DNA of 52,149 nt. It comes from Nitrospirota bacterium (GTDB lineage: Bacteria > Nitrospirota_A > Leptospirillia > Leptospirillales > Leptospirillaceae). The first letter of the stretch is position 1. Every line of letters starts with the position of its first letter. The translations under genes were made by a program, and so were the position numbers. The stretch spans positions 1-52,149 of the forward strand of contig JAKBPM010000006.1 of the NCBI GenBank assembly GCA_021829515.1, read 5' to 3'. Of this stretch, positions 36,810 through 45,219 are shown in pieces. The notes under the pieces are model-generated. The model was not told the DNA's origin. It worked only from the letters and a program-made list of their open reading frames with translations, and did no database searches.

Positions 36810-37958
36810 CTAATCTCCCCTCTTTTGAAAAGGCAATGCAGACTCCTGCTTCCATCCGGCGTCTGACAATGCAGTTACGAATGCCCCTACACCGGCCGAA
36901 ACCCCCTCCGGATGGTCCATGATCGCTGTACCCGCATTGATGATTATTTCTTTTCCGTACGTCTGGCACAAGGGAAGAACCGACAACGGGGTCACTCCAC
37001 CGGAAGGGACGGGGAAAACCGAAGATCGATGAAGTGTATCGACCAGGTCGGACTCCTCTTCGGGGGAAACGGGAAAATTTCCGAAACGGGTGGGGAAAAG
37101 CACAGCATCCCCCCCGGCGTGGGCCATAAGAGTTCCAAGAACGACACGTGAAGAAAAACCGTGATCGGAGGGGCCGGTAAAAACACCCGACAGGGCCGGA
37201 TGGCAAAAAATGGGAACATTGACGAGAGGATCCGCTGCCAACGCCTCCAAAACAGGATACCCGTAAGACAGAACGTTCAAAAGCAACGCATTCGCCCCTT
37301 CCGAAACAAGAACTCTCGCCTTTCGAAGAATCTCATCTGCGCGGCCAGAAAGATTGACTGCATAGAGAACCCTTCGTTTCTGAGTCCTCCAGATCTCATC
37401 GACAACAGTGCGCACAGTGGTAAGTCGATCAAGGGCTGAACACTCCGGTATATCCGGAAGGATCTCGTCATCCTTCATCAGGTCGATTCCGGAAAAAGCG
37501 GCTTCCCTGAAGATCTCGCCGTGTTCAGATGCTGTCAAACCGAGAGAAGGCTTGAAGATGGCCATTAAAAGCGGACGATCAAAGACTCCGAGAGAGCGAC
37601 GGATTCCATCGATACCAAAAGCGGGGGGAACACCATAGCCCTCCGGGAGGACCAGATCGATCACTTTCATCGGAATCGCCATCGAGTACTTCCCCATGAT
37701 GGCTGTGAGCAAGGATCCGGTTGAATCAGGACAGTTGGAGACGGGGTAGTCAATGACCGCCAGTCCCCCACCCGATTCATGAGGGACAAGATCGATAATC
37801 TCCGCCATATGACCGGAAAGACGATCTTTCCTGTCCTCGTACTTTGGACTCCATGTCCCGGCAGACTGCCCGACAGCAACCATCCTTGCCAGTTTTGCAA
37901 GATCTGTTCCTGCCGGGAACCGATAGGTCACTCGAATAATCAAGTCCCGGGCTTTCAA
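36810..37958 (-). CDS. mtnW: RuBisCO-like protein, 2,3-diketo-5-methylthiopentyl-1-phosphate enolase
   Basis: A 382-residue form IV RuBisCO homologue. The metal site is kept in GIDLMKDDE (the Lys that is carbamylated in RuBisCO, then Asp and Glu), and FKPSLGLT carries the conserved Lys of the first active-site loop. The loop-6 Lys of CO2-fixing forms has no clear counterpart, so carbon fixation is not expected. Placed between mtnD and mtnX, it is most likely the salvage enolase. The start is TTG (37956-37958), overlapping the mtnD stop as TTGA; a longer frame would run into mtnD. Distantly related RLPs of other function exist, but the operon argues for MtnW. Confidence 0.88.
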   Translation of the reverse strand: MKARDLIIRVTYRFPAGTDLAKLARMVAVGQSAGTWSPKYEDRKDRLSGHMAEIIDLVPHESGGGLAVIDYPVSNCPDSTGSLLTAIMGKYSMAIPMKVIDLVLPEGYGVPPAFGIDGIRRSLGVFDRPLLMAIFKPSLGLTASEHGEIFREAAFSGIDLMKDDEILPDIPECSALDRLTTVRTVVDEIWRTQKRRVLYAVNLSGRADEILRKARVLVSEGANALLLNVLSYGYPVLEALAADPLVNVPIFCHPALSGVFTGPSDHGFSSRVVLGTLMAHAGGDAVLFPTRFGNFPVSPEEESDLVDTLHRSSVFPVPSGGVTPLSVLPLCQTYGKEIIINAGTAIMDHPEGVSAGVGAFVTALSDAGWKQESALPFQKRGD

Positions 37959-38494
37959 GAGATTCTGACCTTTGAAGCGGTATACTTGGGAACCCATCCC
38001 GATGTGTCCGAAAAATAACGGATCGCCTTGATTCGCCTGCTTTGCGTCAGCACAAACCAATGCTCCGTATTTTTGGGGATGCGAATGAAGTCTCCCTGCA
38101 CCACTTTTAGCAGTGCCTGTTCCCCAGAGGGGAAAACAAAGCCAAATTCCCCTTCTCCATCAATGATATAGCGAACTTCCTCATCATCATGCGTGTGACA
38201 AGGAGCAAAACGGTCAAGAAGCTCATTGAGGCCAGGCGTCCCGGGATGAAGGACGATCAAGTCCCGGCTCTTCATATTCATCTCTTTTTGAAGCCGGAGA
38301 AAGGCCTCATCAAATCCTTTCAGGAGAGCCTCTTTCTCCGGCTCGTCCAGAGAAGGCTTTTCAAGAAGTGCTGAGACTTCAGGTGATTCCGGAATCGGCC
38401 ATTTCGCAAGGTAAACGTCTATATTTTCAAGATAGGAGTTGATAGCAGCAGTATCTTCTGAAAACTGCCCGCCTGTCGTTGTCATGTAAGCCAA
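37955..38494 (-). CDS. mtnD: Acireductone dioxygenase
   Basis: A 179-residue cupin that oxidises the acireductone to the methionine keto-acid precursor and formate (Fe form). The metal motif is HTHDDEE, with a further His in EHWF, and the cupin core DGEGEFGFVFP follows. Translation starts with TTG at 38494 with GGTGG six bases upstream; the ATG at residue 4 is too far from it. It is the first gene of the salvage operon. The upstream genes mtnK and mtnA are not in the window. Confidence 0.92.
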   Translation of the reverse strand: MAYMTTTGGQFSEDTAAINSYLENIDVYLAKWPIPESPEVSALLEKPSLDEPEKEALLKGFDEAFLRLQKEMNMKSRDLIVLHPGTPGLNELLDRFAPCHTHDDEEVRYIIDGEGEFGFVFPSGEQALLKVVQGDFIRIPKNTEHWFVLTQSRRIKAIRYFSDTSGWVPKYTASKVRIS

Positions 38495-38568
38495 GCAATA
38501 CCACCTTCCCTGGTTATCGAAAAAAGCAAACCAACCAATTAGTCAGATCCAGGCTTCACGATAGAACA

Positions 38569-38605
38569 ATGGGGCAACCAGGCCCAAAGCGCCTGATTGC
38601 CCCAT
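38569..38605 (-). terminator. Strong hairpin terminator after the peroxiredoxin gene
   Basis: Arms 38569-38583 and 38591-38605 form a 15-bp stem (one G-U) around a seven-base loop. It follows the peroxiredoxin stop by about 25 bases on the minus strand and precedes the mtn operon. The U-tract after it is poor, so it may act as a stabiliser or need help to terminate. Confidence 0.6.
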
Positions 38606-38629
38606 CCTGAACAAACACTGTCACCAAAA

Positions 38630-39232
38630 CTACAATGAAGCAGCATGGTCCTTCAGATAACTCTTGATACCTGCTTCTGTCGCCTTGATGGCATCCTGCC
38701 CTTTTTGCCATCCGGCCGGGCAAACCTCACCATGTTCTTCATGAAACTTAAGCGCATCCACCATTCGCAGTGTTTCACCAATTTCCCTTCCAAGAGGCAG
38801 ATCATTGACAAGCTGATGCCGGATCATCCCTTTCGCATCGATCAAAAAGGTGCCTCTTAACGCCACCTCATCGTTTAACAAAACCCCGTAGGCTCGAGAA
38901 ACGGACTTGGAAAGATCCGCCACGATCGGAAATTTCACAGGGCCTATCCCACCCATGTCCACAGGTGTATTTCTCCATGCTACATGGGTAAAGACAGAGT
39001 CAACGCTGACACCGACAACCTTTACGCCACGTTTTTCAAATTCGGCAAGCCTATGATCAAAGGCAATGATTTCAGTGGGACACACAAAAGTAAAATCAAG
39101 CGGCCAAAAGAAAAGGACACCAATAGAACCCTTCAGGTACTGAGAAAAATGAAATTTTTCATTGATGGACCCATCACCCATAACCGCCTGAGCTGTAAAA
39201 TCAGGCGCTGCAGTTCCGATCAGTTGAGACAT
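38630..39232 (-). CDS. 2-Cys peroxiredoxin (AhpC/Tsa type)
   Basis: A 200-residue typical 2-Cys peroxiredoxin that reduces H2O2 and organic peroxides. The peroxidatic Cys is in PLDFTFVCPTE and the resolving Cys in HGEVCPAGW. RGTFLIDAKGMIR is also a family motif. GGAGGG precedes the ATG. A possible promoter is TTGACA (39275-39280, minus) with an 18-bp spacer and TGATTA. It lies beside the cytochrome c peroxidase gene, so both could answer peroxide stress. Confidence 0.95.
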   Translation of the reverse strand: MSQLIGTAAPDFTAQAVMGDGSINEKFHFSQYLKGSIGVLFFWPLDFTFVCPTEIIAFDHRLAEFEKRGVKVVGVSVDSVFTHVAWRNTPVDMGGIGPVKFPIVADLSKSVSRAYGVLLNDEVALRGTFLIDAKGMIRHQLVNDLPLGREIGETLRMVDALKFHEEHGEVCPAGWQKGQDAIKATEAGIKSYLKDHAASL

Positions 39233-39305
39233 TGAACCCTCCTCAGTCGTTAATCATGGCCAGTTTTAAAAGATTGTCAAAAACATTCAAACCAAACTGC
39301 AAAAA

Positions 39306-40316
39306 CTATTTCATCGACATTTCATGCTTTGTCTCGCCTGTCAGTGCATTCAGAAACGCGACGAGATCCCTCTCATCCGATTTGGACAGATGGAGGGGGA
39401 TCAAGAGGGCGTCTTTGGGATAAGCACTCTTCCCACCACCCTGATTGTAAAACTCAACAACATCCATCAAGGTTTTCACAGATCCATCATGCATATATGG
39501 AGCCGTAAGGGCAACATTCCTGAGCCCGGGAGTTCTGAAACGGCCTTTGTCGACAGGATCATGAGAAATCGCATACCGACCAACATCCTTTGATCCGGAC
39601 ACACCAAGGTTATGATATCCCTGATCGCTGAGCAATGCACCATTATGACACAAAACACATCTTCCCTTGCCCTTGAAAAGAGCAAAGCCACGCTTTTCCT
39701 GAGGCGTCAGAGCCGACTTGTTTCCCATCATGAACTGGTCATAGGCCGACATGGGTGTCACCAGAGTCCGCTCGTAGGCCGCAATAGCCTTGGCAATACG
39801 ATCGATTGAAACCGGCCCGCCAAACACCTCCTGAAAAGCTCGGCGATAATGAGCCTTTTTTTCCAGTCTGCGAACAACACTTCTATTAGAAGTATTCGCC
39901 ATCTCGACAGGATTGGTCAGTGGACCGATGGCCTGCTCCTCAAGACTGCCGGCACGACCGTCCCAGAACTGACGGGAAAAATAAGCAGCGTTTAATGCTG
40001 ATGAAGCATTTCTGGTACCATGTTTTCCTCCGACTCCGATCGAAACAGGACGAGGATCGGCATAACCCCTGGAGGGAACATGGCAGGATGCGCAACTGAT
40101 CCGGCCATTGGCCGAAAGATTCGGGTCAAAGAACAGTGTTTTTCCCAGCAGGACCTTCTGTGGTGTTTCAAGATTTCCTGACGGGATATCCGGATTAGGC
40201 GGAAGAGGAACCAACGCACCTGCAGCCCAGGAATATGGCAAAAAAACAAGGGAAGAAAAAAGGAATGTAAAAATCGTGAGAACCTTCAGGAAAGACAGAC
40301 TGGAACGGGTCTTCAT
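39306..40316 (-). CDS. Di-heme cytochrome c peroxidase
   Basis: A 336-residue exported protein with two CXXCH heme sites, CASCH (Cys75, Cys78, His79) and CVLCH (Cys220, Cys223, His224), of the MauG/CcpA family that reduces periplasmic peroxide with cytochrome c electrons. The Sec signal peptide spans residues 9-31, with cleavage near SWA/A. The start is the ATG at 40314-40316 behind GGAGG; the longer frame is rejected. A periplasmic peroxidase suits an organism oxidising iron in acid. Confidence 0.93.
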   Translation of the reverse strand: MKTRSSLSFLKVLTIFTFLFSSLVFLPYSWAAGALVPLPPNPDIPSGNLETPQKVLLGKTLFFDPNLSANGRISCASCHVPSRGYADPRPVSIGVGGKHGTRNASSALNAAYFSRQFWDGRAGSLEEQAIGPLTNPVEMANTSNRSVVRRLEKKAHYRRAFQEVFGGPVSIDRIAKAIAAYERTLVTPMSAYDQFMMGNKSALTPQEKRGFALFKGKGRCVLCHNGALLSDQGYHNLGVSGSKDVGRYAISHDPVDKGRFRTPGLRNVALTAPYMHDGSVKTLMDVVEFYNQGGGKSAYPKDALLIPLHLSKSDERDLVAFLNALTGETKHEMSMK

Positions 40317-40538
40317 ACTTCCTCCGGACAAGATCATTCATCAAGGTTTGGACAACAAAAACAGACTCTCTCGAAAGTCAGAAACACAATATCGAAAAGT
40401 CCTTCCGAGAAGATACAACAACCTGCCCTTACATTGAAATCAAGGGCTCGCTGACTAAAAGCTTCTCCATGGGAGAAAAAGCGTCCACTTCCGAGCCCAA
40501 GCCAGCCACCTTGAAAAAGGTACGACAGGGAGGACAGG

Positions 40539-40658
40539 ATGATCCGGTTCACTTCATCAGACATTCTGCTTATAATATCGGGGAACAATACCGAAAAAAA
40601 AGAAGTAACCGGATTTTGCCGAAGAAAAAATAACCGGAGCGAGGTGTCTTCATCTTGA
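40539..40658 (+). CDS. Possible 39-residue protein upstream of the DMT transporter
   Basis: ATG 40539 is preceded by GGAGG at a five-base gap. The frame reads MIRFTSSDILLIISGNNTEK and ends in TGA (40656-40658) overlapping the next start as TTGA. The length and tail (RRKNNRSEVSSS) do not resemble a known family. The good ribosome site and coupled stop favour it being translated, perhaps as a coupling leader. Confidence 0.35.
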   Translation: MIRFTSSDILLIISGNNTEKKEVTGFCRRKNNRSEVSSS

Positions 40659-41080
40659 ATGACCAGACTGAGATCAGCCCATCCGTCCAGAAGAAACATA
40701 AAATGACCTGGGTGATCTCCCTCCTTTTGGGAGGGCTGATCTCGGAAGCCGTCGGCTTTGTCCTCATCCGAAAAGGATTTGAACATTCTTCATCTTTCCA
40801 TGCCTTTTTTTCGTCAACAGCCGTTAGTCATCTTGTCAAAACGATCATCACATCCCCGGCCATCTTATCCGGAACAGCCTTTGAAGCGGTCCATTTCGGA
40901 TTTCTTCTTGAGCTTCTGTCATTATCCGATGTTTCTTTTATCATCCCACTCACATCTCTTGGCTATATTTTGACCCCGATTTTTGCTAATGCCTTTCTCC
41001 ATGAGGCCATCCCTCCCCTGCGCTGGACAGGAATCACCCTCATCTGTGCTGGCGTAGTCGTTATCATGAGAAAATCTTGA
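40655..41080 (+). CDS. Small DMT/EamA-type transporter
   Basis: A 141-residue protein with about four hydrophobic helices (WVISLLLGGLISEAVGFVLI; PAILSGTAFEAVHFGFLLEL; FIIPLTSLGYILTPIFANAF; GITLICAGVVVIM), the size of SMR or half-size EamA proteins. The closing helix pattern is typical of the drug/metabolite superfamily. Substrate unknown; flippase-like relatives move lipid-linked sugars. The start is TTG at 40655, coupled to the upstream short frame by TTGA, and its stop overlaps the ClC start by another TTGA. Confidence 0.75.
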   Translation: MNDQTEISPSVQKKHKMTWVISLLLGGLISEAVGFVLIRKGFEHSSSFHAFFSSTAVSHLVKTIITSPAILSGTAFEAVHFGFLLELLSLSDVSFIIPLTSLGYILTPIFANAFLHEAIPPLRWTGITLICAGVVVIMRKS

Positions 41081-42801
41081 TTCCCCTTTCAAAGCTCATA
41101 AGCCTCCTTCCACACTGGCTGACACCCGCCTCCATTCTCGGCGAGCTCAGGAGAGTCAGTAATTACTGGAGCATTCTCATTATTTCAGCACTTATCGGAA
41201 TTCTGACAGGATTTTTGGTCTCGATCACCGAAACTGTTGTCTATCACATGCTCTTTCTCACCCTTTACAACCACTTGTTCAAGAACTCCTGGGTCGTGAT
41301 CCTGATTCCCATGATCGGAGTTCTCATGACCAGAGTCATCCTGCTTCAAGGCGGAATAGACGGGATGGGAGGAACGGAAGAGGTTGTCAAAAGCTACCAT
41401 GAATTTCGGGGAAAGATCCGCCTGTCCAGCGTCCTTTACAAGATTCCAGCCTACATCTGCACTCTTGGATTCGGTGGAAGCGCCGGGATGGAAGGAATAT
41501 CGACCTATATAGGAGGTGCCGTCAGCTCTCTCTCATCAAGGATCCTGAGTCTTCTCAACGTAACGGCCGAAGACCAGAGAGTCCTTCTTCTCGCAGGAGC
41601 GGGGGCGGGACTTTCCGCCATGTTCAAGGCACCTCTGACGGGAGCCATTTTCATGCTGCAGGTTCCTTTTCGTGGAGACCTCGCACCCAATGCCCTTTTG
41701 CCAACAGTTGTCGCTTCTGTTGCATCCTACCTCGCAATGGTTTCGGTCAAGGGGACTGCCCCTCTTTTTACAATGGCTGCAAAGACGCAGTTTCACACCA
41801 GGGATCTCATCATTGCGATTCTCATCGGTTCTCTCTGCGGTATTCTCGCAAGGCTCTTTTTAAAAGCCTACCGCACCACAAAGGTCTGGTTCCTTTCAGG
41901 CCCAGCCGTATTGTCATGGAAAAACTTCCTTGCGGCATCCATTCTGGGAATGACCGGATTTGTCGCCCAGAAACACTTTGGAGAAGCCCTTCCATTGGGA
42001 CCAGGTTATTCATTTATCCAGCATCTCCTTTCAAACCATGAAACCTTTTCAAATCTTCTGCTTCTGCTCCTTTTGAAAACCATGGCGATTATCTTCACAT
42101 TCTCGGCAGGTGGAATGGGTGGATCCTTTTTTCCTCTCCTCTGCCTGGGAGCCGCAACAGGGGGCCTGATTGCAAATATCGGATCCCTTGAACCTTTTGA
42201 CTTTGGCGTCGTCATGGGCATGTCCTCATTTCTGGCTGCGGGCTATAAAACTCCGCTGGCATCGGTGGTCTTCATCGCCGAATCAACACACAGTTCGGCC
42301 TATCTCATCCCGGGGCTGATGGCAACGGTCTTTGCTTACGTCACCTCCGGAGCAACGTCTATCTCATCCCATCAGAGAGACCGGGAAGACATTCACCTCT
42401 CGAGACGATTTCACCTGAAAGTCCTCCAGGCGATGTCCAAAACAGTTATTGTTGTCCCCGCGGGAATTACCATCGGACAGTTTCGGGAAAACTTTCTGAT
42501 GAGGTACTTTCATCGCACTTACCCTGTCCTGTCGAAAAACGGATCATTGGTCGGCATTGTATCAGTCCAGGATGTGGAGAAAATTCAGGTAGGGGACTGG
42601 GAAAAAGAGATTATCGATTCGGTCATGGTTACCAAGGTGATCACAGTCCGGGAGTCTGATACCATTCAAGATGCGATTGGAAGAATGAATCGGCATGACC
42701 TGGATTTCATTCCGGTCGTATCGGACCTTGACCCGCAGAAGGTTGTCGGTGGGCTTTCCAGAACAGATATTTTCCAGGGAGAGTGGGCATCAAGACTCTA
42801 G
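41077..42801 (+). CDS. ClC-family chloride channel/antiporter with C-terminal CBS domains
   Basis: A 574-residue protein. The channel domain has ten or more helices. GFGGSAGMEGISTYIGG aligns with the GKEGP filter block and GGMGGSFFPLL with GxFxP; GAGAGLSAMFKAPLTG is also typical. Two C-terminal CBS motifs (about residues 446-570; PVLSKNGSLVGIVSVQDV, DLDFIPVVSD) sense nucleotides in relatives. Whether it is a channel or a proton-coupled exchanger cannot be fixed here. The start is TTG (41077-41079), overlapping the upstream stop as TTGA. Confidence 0.9.
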   Translation: MIPLSKLISLLPHWLTPASILGELRRVSNYWSILIISALIGILTGFLVSITETVVYHMLFLTLYNHLFKNSWVVILIPMIGVLMTRVILLQGGIDGMGGTEEVVKSYHEFRGKIRLSSVLYKIPAYICTLGFGGSAGMEGISTYIGGAVSSLSSRILSLLNVTAEDQRVLLLAGAGAGLSAMFKAPLTGAIFMLQVPFRGDLAPNALLPTVVASVASYLAMVSVKGTAPLFTMAAKTQFHTRDLIIAILIGSLCGILARLFLKAYRTTKVWFLSGPAVLSWKNFLAASILGMTGFVAQKHFGEALPLGPGYSFIQHLLSNHETFSNLLLLLLLKTMAIIFTFSAGGMGGSFFPLLCLGAATGGLIANIGSLEPFDFGVVMGMSSFLAAGYKTPLASVVFIAESTHSSAYLIPGLMATVFAYVTSGATSISSHQRDREDIHLSRRFHLKVLQAMSKTVIVVPAGITIGQFRENFLMRYFHRTYPVLSKNGSLVGIVSVQDVEKIQVGDWEKEIIDSVMVTKVITVRESDTIQDAIGRMNRHDLDFIPVVSDLDPQKVVGGLSRTDIFQGEWASRL

Positions 42802-42869
42802 GAAAATCCCTGTCAGTCAGTCTTCTCGATAAATGATGGACTTTCAACAGTACCTAAGGAGCCAGAAAA

Positions 42870-43475
42870 ATGGAAGCGATACAGCTACCACCAAGAACGA
42901 TAAAAAGCTTTCACACCAAACGGATCAGGATAATCTTTGCCATATTCGTAGCGGTAACACTTTTTTTCACTGGAGCTGTCCTGCAAGACAGACAGGCGCT
43001 TGCCGGAGATTCCGTCTCGACGGGAATGCCCGCACCGGACTTTGTCGGGAAAGACCAGGATGGCGATATCCACAAGCTTTCCGATTATCGCAATCAATGG
43101 CTTGTTTTGTATTTCTTCCCTAAGGCTGACACACCTGGATGTACGACAGAAGCCTGTACATTCCGGGACGGGATCATGAAGCTAAAAAAGATAGGGGCAA
43201 GTGTCGTGGGCGTCAGCATGGACGACAGGGAAAGCCAGGAGCATTTTGCAAAAAAATACCATATTCCCTTTCCTCTTCTTGCGGACCATACTGGTGCAAT
43301 AGCGAAGACTTATGGTGCTGCTGGGGGCTTTCTGGGATTCGATCACAGATACACATTTTTAATAGACCCTCAGGGAAGAGTTGCCAAACGATATCTTGAT
43401 GTTGACCCTGACCGCCACGCCAAACAAGTTCTTGAGGACATAAAAAAACTAAAGTCCTCAAAAAAGAACGCTTGA
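42870..43475 (+). CDS. Exported PrxQ/Bcp-type peroxiredoxin
   Basis: A 201-residue thiol peroxidase. The PrxQ motif is KADTPGCTTEACTFRD, with the peroxidatic Cys and a second Cys five residues later that forms the internal disulfide. Unlike E. coli Bcp, the N-terminus has a membrane/signal segment (residues 20-37) followed by QALAGDS, so it is probably periplasmic or membrane-tethered. AAGGAG precedes the ATG. It is downstream of the ClC gene and upstream of tRNA-Arg. Confidence 0.9.
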   Translation: MEAIQLPPRTIKSFHTKRIRIIFAIFVAVTLFFTGAVLQDRQALAGDSVSTGMPAPDFVGKDQDGDIHKLSDYRNQWLVLYFFPKADTPGCTTEACTFRDGIMKLKKIGASVVGVSMDDRESQEHFAKKYHIPFPLLADHTGAIAKTYGAAGGFLGFDHRYTFLIDPQGRVAKRYLDVDPDRHAKQVLEDIKKLKSSKKNA

Positions 43476-43480
43476 TCTCC

Positions 43481-43509
43481 TTGAACTATCCGTCCCGATT
43501 CATTAGAAT
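43481..43509 (+). promoter_or_regulatory. Sigma70 promoter of tRNA-Arg(CCG)
   Basis: TTGAAC (43481-43486), a 17-bp spacer and TAGAAT (43504-43509) lie just upstream of the tRNA, with a predicted start about nine bases before its 5' end. Confidence 0.6.
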
Positions 43510-43524
43510 GGTGGGGTAAAAAGT

Positions 43525-43602
43525 GCGCCTGTAGCTCAGTCCGGATAGAGCATCGGATTCCGGTTCCGAGTGCCGGGAGTTCAAATCTCTCCAGGCGCGC
43601 CA
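43525..43602 (+). tRNA. tRNA-Arg (anticodon CCG)
   Basis: A 78-nt tRNA beginning GCGCCTGTAGCTCAG and ending AGGCGCGCCA with encoded CCA. The loop TTCCGGT between TCGGA and TCCGA gives anticodon CCG. Confidence 0.95.
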
Positions 43603-43940
43603 TATTTAGCTTCAGTTTTTAAGACCATCCCCTCAAAAAATCAGCCTTCCCTTTGACAATTCTCGAATAAAACGCAAATCCAAATATCTAAAAACTTAAC
43701 TTTTACCGAGCGTTGACGTCTGAGCATCAGACATTTGTCACCTTTTCAACCTCCAATTACGATTCGGAAATTCTGGAGATGGTAAAGGCCAATAGGACCT
43801 CCGGCAACATTGTCTCCCTTTTTAGATCCTGTCCATCCCAAGCCCTCTTTAGATAAATTCAGTGTCAGGGTACAATTCGGAACCCGCAGAAGATTCAGCG
43901 CCTGAAAGAACATGATTATTCCAAACCTCTGGAGATTGCT
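43603..43940. other. Intergenic region before hisC
   Basis: This 338-bp stretch holds no gene I can support. A TTGACA (43655-43660) lacks a partnered -10, and a perfect GTCTGA/TCAGAC hairpin lies near 43721-43735. A 55-codon frame on the minus strand (43746-43913) has a poorly placed ribosome site and no known similarity. Confidence 0.45.
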
Positions 43941-45008
43941 TTGACAAGTCGTTACTGGAGTCCATTGATCAATAGACTGACCCCCTATATTCCGGGAGAA
44001 CAGCCAAAACAGCAAAATTTCATCAAGCTGAACACGAATGAAAATCCATACCCCCCTTCCCCGAAGGTCAAAGAAGCGATGATCGCTGAAATGGAACGTC
44101 TGCGTTTATATCCGGACCCAAACGCAGACGTTCTGAAAGAAGCTGTCTCGGCTTTTTACGAAATTCCGGTGGATCACATATTTGTCGGAGGCAATGGTTC
44201 CGATGAAATACTGGCTCATATTTTTCAAGGACTTCTAAAACACGACCTTCCAATCCTTTTCCCCGACATCACCTACAGCTTTTATCCGGTCTACTGCTTA
44301 CTCTATGATGTTTCATTCGAGAAAATTCCGCTTGGGGATGACTTTCAGATTAAAATCGAGGACTATTTCCGGACGAATGGAGGGATTATCTTCCCCAACC
44401 CAAACGCGCCGACCGGATGCCTTCGCCCGACATCCGAGATCCGGGAGCTTCTTTCAAAAAACCGGGATTCGGTCATTGTAATCGATGAAGCCTATATCGA
44501 TTTTGGCGGAGAATCAGCAATTTCATTAATAAAAGATTTTGAGAATCTGCTGGTAGTCCAGACCCTTTCCAAGTCCCGATCCCTTGCCGGTCTCCGAGTC
44601 GGATTTGCAGTTGGCTCCCCATCCCTTATAGAAGGGCTTGAACGAATCAAAAACAGTTTCAACTCTTACCCACTCGACCGTTTGGCCATAACAGGCGCTA
44701 CCGCATCGATTCTGGACAGGGACTATTTCGATCAAACCCGACAAAAGATCATTGCATCGAGAGAATTCATGTCCCAAAAGCTGCAGGATATGGGCTTTGT
44801 TGTACTTCCCTCAAAAGCCAATTTTCTTTTTGTCCGCCACCCGTATCACCAAGGAAAAAAACTCCAGCAGCTATTGCGGGAAAAAGGCATTCTGGTCAGA
44901 CATTTTTCAGACCAGAAAATTGAACAATTCCTTCGCATAACGATTGGGACAGATCAAGAATGCCAAACTCTTCTAAAAACACTCCAGGAGATCCTGTACG
45001 ACAGATAG
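43941..45008 (+). CDS. hisC: Histidinol-phosphate aminotransferase
   Basis: A 355-residue fold-type I PLP aminotransferase of histidine biosynthesis. The opening [15 protein letters not shown], the substrate region [32 protein letters not shown] and the PLP-lysine block [14 protein letters not shown] identify it. The start is TTG at 43941 behind GGAG. It is not clustered with other his genes here. Confidence 0.92.
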   Translation: MTSRYWSPLINRLTPYIPGEQPKQQNFIKLNTNENPYPPSPKVKEAMIAEMERLRLYPDPNADVLKEAVSAFYEIPVDHIFVGGNGSDEILAHIFQGLLKHDLPILFPDITYSFYPVYCLLYDVSFEKIPLGDDFQIKIEDYFRTNGGIIFPNPNAPTGCLRPTSEIRELLSKNRDSVIVIDEAYIDFGGESAISLIKDFENLLVVQTLSKSRSLAGLRVGFAVGSPSLIEGLERIKNSFNSYPLDRLAITGATASILDRDYFDQTRQKIIASREFMSQKLQDMGFVVLPSKANFLFVRHPYHQGKKLQQLLREKGILVRHFSDQKIEQFLRITIGTDQECQTLLKTLQEILYDR

Positions 45009-45029
45009 CCCGAACAACAAGCCTCTTGG

Positions 45030-45045
45030 GCCTTCGGGCCCATCA
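45030..45045 (+). terminator. GC-rich UUCG hairpin after hisC
   Basis: GGGCC and GGCCC pair around a TTCG tetraloop (45031-45044), extended by one T-A pair. No U-run follows, so it may stabilise or only slow transcription. Confidence 0.3.
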
Positions 45046-45219
45046 TGAAAAACCTCGCCCTCCCCACCAGAACAGGATCCACGTTCTTTATGGATAAGGG
45101 AAAAAAAATATCTTATGATCAGTGAATTCATCTCATGCCGGATTAAATCCCGATACAAACCAGTGACTTTCCCGGATCCCCAGACATCATAGCCTTGTGG
45201 CCTTAAAGCAGGAGCAGTC

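Noticed and set aside
36810..37958. RuBisCO-like gene as a carbon-fixing RuBisCO
   Set aside because: Loop-6 lysine is not apparent and the gene lies in the methionine-salvage operon.
40334..40786. 150-codon minus-strand frame upstream of the cytochrome c peroxidase
   Set aside because: It overlaps the DMT transporter gene antisense and lacks a ribosome site.
43746..43913. 55-codon minus-strand frame before hisC
   Set aside because: The AGAGG is about 12 bases from the ATG, and no domain is recognisable.
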